Source of the DNA: Acanthococcus lagerstroemiae
Lineage: Eukaryota > Arthropoda > Insecta > Hemiptera > Eriococcidae
NCBI GenBank assembly: GCA_031841125.1
Contig: CM063113.1
Span: 35,051,312-35,115,311, forward strand
DNA length: 64,000 bases
Direction: 5' to 3'
The notes beneath the pieces are model-generated. The model did not search any database, was not told the origin of the DNA, and was given only the letters and a program-made list of their open reading frames with translations. The position numbers and the translations under genes were made by a program. Positions within the stretch are counted from its first letter, which is position 1. Every line of letters begins with the position of its first letter. Positions 57,885 through 64,000 of this stretch are shown one piece after another.

Positions 57885-58420
57885 AAGTCTTTTGCTTTCA
57901 ACTTTTAGAATTTAATAAAATGTTCAACTTTCTCAAATTGTCAAACAGAGAATCTAGTAAAAGCAGAATAGTCATTGAAATTCGAAATTTAACGTTTGCT
58001 ACCGACTTTCAGATTTTCAAAATGTCTCATATTTCAGCTTTGTTTCAACCGTTCAGATAACGTTCGATACTCAGCTGGAAACCTACTTTCGGCTTTTGAC
58101 TGACTAGTCTCTGACAGAAGTCCAGGGTACTCCATTTTCAGAAACGAAATTTGACTTTCAGTTTGGCGAGGTGGAGAGGAAGAATTTGCCGACAAATTAA
58201 TTTTTTTAAACTAAAAATTCGCTAACAAAATTTAAAAAAAAAATTATAAATTTGCCCATTTTTTAATCGAAATATTTTTTGATTAAAAAAAAAAGAAACA
58301 AACAAACAGACATTCATAAAAATTAAAAATTCAAATAAACAGTTTCTAAATTTGCCGACTGCCAAAGTATTGGATGGGAGACGTTTCAATCCCCCACATT
58401 CCCCTATAGTTTCGCCCCTG
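57885..58420. mobile_element. hAT-like element family B, copy 3 (5'-truncated)
   Basis: Collinear with 845-1357 in direct orientation at roughly 85% by eye (GCTTTCAACTTTTAGA, ACTGACTAGTCTCTGACAG, CAGGGTACTCCATTTTCAG). It ends at the family right terminus ATAGTTTCGCCCCTG. The left inverted repeat is missing. Confidence 0.65.
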
Positions 58421-60344
58421 GCTGTTTGCAAAAGAAATTGACGAGCTGGGAGTTCCATCACTCAATTTCGAAAAAAGAAAACGACAAAAATGGGCTCATT
58501 GTGTTTTGGAAAAGCCAGCCTCGTATTATTACTATGATACCCGATACCCCCGCCCCTCCAAAAGGGTAAATTTTGGTATGGAGAGCGAGAGTGCAAATGA
58601 TACGTTGCACTCCTTACCCGTGTACACCCCCCCTTTCTAACAACACTGGTGTTTAGTATTGATGAATGGAGGAAATCGTATTCGGTAGCACTATCTCCAG
58701 GAGAAGGCTTCCTCTAGATTTTTCCAGAAGGCACGTGCCTTCTCTGCCCTGGGATCGCCTGGAAATTTCTCTAAGGGATTCCATCTAGATTTTTCCTGTG
58801 GTCTCGTGCCCCTCTACTTCCTAGGATTGTTTGACAATTTCTCCAGGAGTTTCCCCTAGATTTTTACAGAGGACGCGCACCCCCTCTGCATCCTATGATC
58901 GCCGTCGGTGATTTTGAATGAAGCCAGTTTTGAGTGGTGGTCTGTCGAATTGGCCTTAAGTCGTGAACTGTCCTTCCGCATTCGAGGGGAAGGCGAAGTA
59001 ACGGGGCGTCTTCAACTCGAGCATCCAGATGCATGTGCAAGTTAATGAGACCGAATTACCCGTTTTCGGGTTCCAGCAACGCGGCTCGAGTTCAATTATT
59101 TCAAATTATATCAATTAAAGGGAGACATTGGCTCGAGTGCGTCTCGCAGGGTGCTCCGAAAGTTCGTGCTAGGCTTTTCTTTTCGTCACATGGTGCGTCA
59201 GATTTTCTGACACCTGTGTACGACTACTTCCCAAAATGAAAACGGTTTTGGGAAAACTGTTTCTCCACGTTCCTTTTCGACCGTCCGATTCGGCCGGTAT
59301 GGACCTCCCGGTTGCATTGGAGCCCGAAAATGGCCGGGCATCCGATGCACGGATGCTGTTGCGGTGCTGGCTTTTGTGCGCATGGAGAGCGTAGCTACAT
59401 GTACGACCATTTGTGTATTTATATGAACGTTTAGGTGGTTTTATTGTTGTTTAGAGATTCTTCTTATTGCGTTAATTGCTTCGTTATTATACGAGTACTC
59501 GGCCCCGCTATGCGTTTGTCTTCGTTTACCGACAACCTCTTCTCTGCACAGGCTACCGAGACGCACACAAACATGCAGCGTGCACAAAAAAATTTAGAAA
59601 GAGATGAAAAATACTCCTATACTCGGAAGGATAATGCACGCGGTTTCTATTGGCTGGACGATTTTTTTTGTTTTTAATTGTTGTCGACTCGAAAACGCGC
59701 TCGGTGTAATTTAATTAATTATACTTACGTAGTCGGACGCTATTCAGCAGATGTAAATTTCTGTGGGAGATGGGAGAGGTGTTTGATGCGCCAGGAGTGA
59801 ATGTGTGCGTGACGGGCGCGAGCAGCGCTCGATGGACACATTAGCGAAGAGATTAATATGGTCAGTCGAAGAGGACTGATCTCAGGCAGAAGAAGTGGTA
59901 GTTGAGTGTCGAGAAAGGTAAAACAGTGGCACTCTTCATCGTTTACGTGTGTGTCAGCTATATTGTATGTCACTCGAGACAACCAGTGAGCCTGGCTATT
60001 CTGAAAAACATCTAGAGCGGAGAGCTCGGGTTTCTTCTAACCTCGAAGTCTTTCCGCAGAGATCCAGGTTGAGCCCGTCACTTCGAATCGTTCATTCATG
60101 ACGAAAACATTCAGCTGATGGAACAGTGCCTCGAACTTATGAACTTCATAAACGTATTCAAAGTTATGCACAAAGGGGAGCGAAGGCTGGCTTATGAATG
60201 AATTATAGAGGTTTCATCTAAGGTCATGACGGGGATAGCTATTTAGCTAGCAGGGGTATTGCCTCCTGACAATATGCCTGTAATACTTGCACACCTCTTT
60301 CCAAGGAAGAAGGGTGTGAAGAAAAATGTGAAAAGATTTGAATT
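58421..60344. other. Mostly unique; CpG-containing from 58,920 to 60,120
   Basis: 58,690-58,890 holds about three loose repeats of CTAGATTTTTCCnnnGG with C-rich linkers. 58,920-60,120 is repeat-poor and CpG-containing and may be regulatory. No gene supported. Confidence 0.3.
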
Positions 60345-60702
60345 TATTATACTATAACTGTAGGAGGATGGTAGGGGAAGATAGGATATACGAATTTGAA
60401 AAGCAAATAGAAAAAATAAAATGTGATGAGATAGGATTGGGGGAAGTATAAGGAAATGGGGAGAGAAACTAACACAAAGAAAAAACGGAAATTATATGTA
60501 TCATTATGGAGAGCCAAGAGGGTACAGGAGAGTGGGATTTTATATCCGAAAACCAATAACGAGAAAAATCAATGAATTTGGAGGAGTTTCTGAACGAATT
60601 TGCTACCTCATACTCAAAGTGGAAGAAAAAGTCAGTGCACTGATAGTCCAAATATCTGCCCCAACAATGGAGGCTGAGTAGGGGGGAAGGGAAGAATTCT
60701 AT

Positions 60703-61022
60703 CAGGGTCAAGGAAATCAAGGAAAAGTCGAGTATTTTGGATAGTGGTCATGAAAAGTCATAAATTTTTCATTTAAATTTCCTCAAAATTATTTTCACGA
60801 ATTTTTTTCAAATTACAAGTAAATTTAAAGTAACGTAAATATTTTCAGATCCTTTTTCATAGTATGTTTTAGTGTTTCTATTTATTGTGAGACCCCTCCC
60901 ACCTTGGTAAGGTTCTACGAAAAAGATTATATTTGTATGTGTGTAAAACGGTTATGAAAAAAGTGAGAAAAGGTCAAGGAAAAGTCAAGGAATTGGAAAA
61001 TTTGGACCCGGTAGACACCCTG
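60703..61022. mobile_element. MITE, family H (CAGGGTGTCTAC), copy 1, inside LINE endonuclease
   Basis: The right end reads GGTAGACACCCTG. The left begins CAGGGTCAAGGAAATC, with part of the inverted repeat lost. TCTAT is duplicated at 60,698-60,702 and 61,023-61,027. Excising element and one TCTAT restores an in-frame EEFYAKLEE in the host LINE. GGAAAAGTCAAGGAA wording at both ends links it to the 51,972 and 61,568 elements. CAGGG ends with a 5-bp duplication suggest a hAT-related lineage; uncertain. Confidence 0.82.
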
Positions 61023-61567
61023 TCTATGCAAAACTGGAAGAGCTTTTAGAGCAAAACAAAAAATATTATACAATGATAATGGGAGGCTGGAATGCGAAAA
61101 TAGGTGGAAACGAGGGAGGGTCGGGAAACGTGGGTAAATATGGTTTAGGAAGCAAAAACAAAAATGGAGATGGATTAATAGAATTCACATCTCAGCAAAA
61201 TTTGAAAATAGCAAATACGTTCTACAAAAAAAGACAAGCTAGAAAATTTACATGGGTATCCCCCGATCAAAGGACCAAAAACGAGATAGACCATATTCTA
61301 ACAAATGATATGAAGATAATACAAGATGTTTCCACACTGGCTAATTTCAACTTTGTATCGTACCATAGAATGTCACGTGTAAAGATCAGATGGGGAAGGA
61401 GGATAAAATACAACAATTATAAGAAAAAAGGGAAATTTGCAACAAAAATTACCCCAGTGCACATGTACGACGAATATAGGGAAAGGGTCAAAGAAATTAT
61501 TGAAAGGAGACGAAACAATGCGATAAATGGCCCAAAAGAATAACCGGCTGGACCCCATATGGGTTAA

Positions 61568-61936
61568 AAAGGTGTCTACAGGTTTGGAAAGCTTGGAAAA
61601 AGTCAGGAATTTGAAGAGTAGGTCAGGAAGTTTGTAAATAGTCAGGAAATTCGACAATGTTTTTAAGAAGTTTGGAAAAAAAACAAACAAACAATGAACT
61701 CACAGAAAATTTTTTTCGTCGTTTCATTTTACTTCAGCACTCCCTTGAGTTGTATTCTACAAATAAAAACTTTGCATTGAATGATATCAACTTCAAATTT
61801 CAATTCATTTTAACCGTAGCGTCTAGTAGTATAAACATGAATGTATACTGTCTATACTGTAAAGATTTAAAGAAGAGAAAAAAAAAGTTTGGAAAAAGTC
61901 GGGAATTTTTATTTTTCCATTCTTGTAGACACCTTG
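61568..61936. mobile_element. MITE, family H, copy 2, inside LINE 3' end
   Basis: Ends AAAGGTGTCTACAGGTTTGG and TTCTTGTAGACACCTTG are inverted. GTTAA (61,563-61,567) and GCTAA (61,937-61,941) form a 5-bp duplication with one mismatch. Excision rejoins PYGLK to RRKGRPAIRW of the LINE. AAGTCAGGAA and AAAAAGTCGGGAA flank the interior. Non-coding. Confidence 0.78.
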
Positions 61937-62329
61937 GCTAAAACGAAGGAAGGGGAGGCCAGCAATCAGATGGCGGTGAGATCGAAAGAAGAGTAGGAAT
62001 AGTCTAGGGTAGAGTGGCCCAAAATCGCAAAATTTGGGCAGCTACGGGGGAGGTCTATGCCCGAGGGCGTGGTACGTTGACCTGACGGTATACATAGCTT
62101 TGAATGAGCTGTACACTAGGTCTATAAAAACTGTAATAATAATTATGATAATATCACATTGCACATTATTACATAAGTAAATAATAGGGAACATATGAAT
62201 TTTACTTGTCTTACATAAAAACTTGATCATAAACAAAACAACAATAAGAATACGCAGTCAGGTTTTGCTCTCCGTGATCAGTTTGGCTTTGAGAGTCTCA
62301 AATTCCAAAAATCGATGTTAATTCCCATG

Positions 62330-62573
62330 ATAACTTCCCCCTTTCTTTTTCTAGTTTTCCTCTCAACCCGAGCCTTAGGATCCGCCCTTTCGAATACTAC
62401 CTTAGAGACGTCGAGGAGGCTGTTAGGGCTATCGTAGCCCTTTTCTCTTCTTGCTGAAAAACCGGCCGACGTCGAAATGTAGCGAGTTGCTACGTGGGCT
62501 CGAACCCGGGACCTCCGGATTCCGAGATCAGCGCGCTATCCAATCGGCCAACCAGACTCCAACTTTTCCCTCT
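62330..62573 (-). mobile_element. tRNA-derived SINE
   Basis: Read on the minus strand from about 62,573 there is a tRNA-like head: A-box-like TGGCCGATTGGATAGCGC and B-box GGGTTCGAGCCC with proper spacing, and an anticodon-loop-like CTCGGAA. The anticodon stem has mismatches and the T-arm 3' side does not pair well, so it is not a functional tRNA. A roughly 160-bp unrelated body with an AAAACTAGAAAAAGAAAGG end follows, the architecture of a SINE. RNA polymerase III promoter boxes appear intact by eye. Confidence 0.65.
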
Positions 62574-62960
62574 TGCAGAACGGTTTAACTTTTTTCGATT
62601 CTGCTTAAACTTTGCAAAAACATGTTTTTAATTCACGGAATCGATCTAGGGTGTCGCCTTTTGAAAAATCAAAAGGTTGAAAATCCTCCTAGCGTGTACT
62701 AATTTTTGTTACCTACTAGAAGAGGGAGGAAAATATATTAGGCCCTTCCACGGTCCGTGTAGTAAGTACCATCTTGAATCAAGGGTTATACAAACCCTGC
62801 AAATATTAGTTCTAGTTCTATACACAATGTCAAATCGATGTCACTTACTGCTGCACAGGCTAGGAGGGTTGAAGAGGAGAAAATGGGTAGCGGCAAAAAA
62901 GTCAAAGACTTCGCTGCGGGAGGAAGAACCATCTTGAAGGATTAGCGGTATGGTGGATGG
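62574..62960. other. Unannotated sequence
   Basis: No element ends. The frame 62,677-62,937 has no domain. Confidence 0.35.
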
Positions 62961-62962
62961 GA

Positions 62963-63085
62963 GATTCAGGGATCGGTGATGAGGAAAAGAAGACAAGAAA
63001 TGAGAATATAAAGACGGTTATGAAGATTCAGGGATTGATGATGAGGAAAAGAAGACAAGAAATGAATATGAAGACGGTTATGAAG
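62963..63085. repeat. Two-copy tandem duplication of about 60 bp
   Basis: Copies 62,963-63,023 and 63,024-63,085 share AGATTCAGGGAT, GATGAGGAAAAGAAGACAAG, AAATGA and AAGACGGTTATGAAG. Differences are a few substitutions and 1-2 base gaps. Confidence 0.9.
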
Positions 63086-63538
63086 GTTTGACAGGGTTCG
63101 AAATCAAAGTCACAGGGATTTAATGTTAGATGGCCGTGGTGGAAACAGCATACGAAACAGAAAGATGATAGTAAATTTCGTACCTTCTCACATCGTACTT
63201 TTCATTCTTCGCCTTCCGGGGAAATAGGTAGGCTACTTCACGTCCATCTTGTTTCACCGTCAGATCAGTATGAAGCACCACATATACCCTCTTTAGCCTT
63301 GAAAGAATTGTCACTACTTCTTGTAGTACACGCGTGTAGAGAAAATTGTATAACCGAGTAAACGTAGGCGTGATCACGGCTGATTCATGAATAACATACG
63401 CGCATTTCACGCCGTTTCACGGGTTATTGTCTCCGTGCCCCTGTGTAAATGGTGTCATGCAACTCTACTAACCGTAACGAACGCAAGATTACCTATCTTC
63501 GTTTCCGAGGCGCATTGTGTTCGTGCCTGTTGATCCGG
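63086..63538. other. CpG-containing unique sequence
   Basis: Repeat-poor; no gene supported. Confidence 0.3.
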
Positions 63539-63676
63539 TACATTTTCAGCGTTTTGATTACCATTTTTTTCTTGGGGGTGACAGGAGCATTTTCTGCGTT
63601 TCAACCACCTTCTTCTTTTTATTGGGGAGGGAAAATTTCCAGCATTTCACCTATCACCTTTTTTCCTTGGAGGTAT
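63539..63676. repeat. Three-copy diverged minisatellite, about 46 bp
   Basis: Three successive units run: CATTTTCAGCGTTTTGATTACC then TTCTTGGGGGT; GCATTTTCTGCGTTTCAACCACC then TTTATTGGGGAG; CCAGCATTTCACCTATCACC then TTCCTTGGAGGT. Each is a pyrimidine-rich block ending in a G run. Chance frames across it look repetitive. Confidence 0.6.
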
Positions 63677-64000
63677 GGGGGAGGGGTTTACTAGAGGCGT
63701 TCTCTTATTCAAATTCGCTCAACGAATTTATGTTTCCTATTCGATGGTAACTTTTCCAGTGAGACGGGAAATGGTTAAAAGGTCGTCAGGATTTTCTATT
63801 TTTCTTTACTCAAAGGCTTATCTATACTTCAAATTTTTTCTAGTCAGAGAACGCTAAAAAGATACAATGTTTTATCTCTGCTGCTTGTCGAGCTAAATAT
63901 TCTTGCCGATAAAAAATTTCAAAGGCTTTCTAATCCTATACCTTTAATATCTCACCTGCACCCTTTTGCCCTTCCCCTGCTCCACGAAAGAAAAACGACG
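63677..64000. other. Unannotated sequence at window end
   Basis: Short frames only; no motif or element recognised. Confidence 0.35.

Larger units (their letters stand above)
60345..62180 (+). pseudogene. RTE-like LINE, internally deleted and split by two MITEs
   Basis: Conceptual translation gives the start of an AP-type endonuclease (EDRIYEFEKQIEKIKCDE, IGLGEV, GVSERICYLILKV, ISAPTMEAE), then MITE 1, then EEFY|AKLEELLEQNKKYY, GGWNAKIGG, KIANTFYKKRQARKFTW, KNEIDHILTN and SYHR. The frame then jumps to KRITGWTPYGLK, is cut by MITE 2, and resumes as RRKGRPAIRWR and VAQNRKIWAATGEVYARGR, the extreme C-terminus. Almost all of the reverse transcriptase is therefore deleted at about 61,510-61,545. 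Canonical GD(F/W)N and SDHR are GGWN and SYHR here, so two catalytic acidic residues are absent. Confidence 0.82.

Noticed and set aside
62488..62573. Functional tRNA gene on the minus strand
   Set aside because: Internal promoter boxes are present, but anticodon and T stems are mismatched and the acceptor stem does not pair, so it is better read as a SINE head.

Overview
This window looks like nuclear DNA of an animal, most likely an arthropod and probably an insect. It has no operons and no long open frames, it is AT-rich overall with CpG-containing unique blocks, and it is crowded with animal-type transposable elements: RTE-like and R1-like LINEs, many hAT-type non-autonomous DNA transposons, a tRNA-derived SINE and LTR-retroelement remnants. 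The species cannot be fixed from the sequence. No ordinary protein-coding gene can be supported on either strand. The open frames present are short, often overlap on both strands, and mostly look like chance. The simplest reading is one long intron or an intergenic region. A site at 47,352 resembling an insect recursive splice site favours a long intron transcribed on the + strand, but this is inference.

Layout. 0.1-2.4 kb holds hAT-like elements and an inverted-repeat MITE. 2.4-15.5 kb is mostly unique sequence with CpG-containing blocks, R1-like LINE 3' tails and a (GC)n(GT)n microsatellite. 15.5-24.4 kb holds a long-inverted-repeat MITE, a 54-bp tandem duplication, a nested pair of inverted-repeat elements and a dead RTE-like reverse-transcriptase fragment. 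24.4-30.1 kb holds an R1-like ORF2 C-terminus with its 3' tail inside an older repeat, a duplicated LTR end plus primer-binding-site unit, two hAT MITEs with clear target duplications and a segmental tandem duplication. 30-43 kb holds a near-perfect 169-bp hairpin, a hAT inside a hAT (each with a perfect 8-bp target duplication) and further hAT copies, separated by unique CpG-containing DNA. 43-53 kb holds a repeat rich in GATTCGAATC-type palindromes, a protein-like small ORF, the candidate recursive splice site and degenerate satellite-like repeats. 53-64 kb holds twin hairpins, further hAT copies, a second RTE-like LINE split by two short DNA transposons, a SINE and a short minisatellite.

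The elements explain one another in several places. Removing two MITEs restores a continuous LINE reading frame at 60.3-62.2 kb. One R1-like copy at 25.2-25.7 kb identifies five orphan GC-rich repeats as 3' ends of the same LINE. Two nested hAT elements can be peeled off in order. None of the coding remnants appears functional: the RTE endonuclease has lost two expected acidic residues, the reverse-transcriptase fragment carries stops and frameshifts, and the R1-like piece is 5'-truncated.
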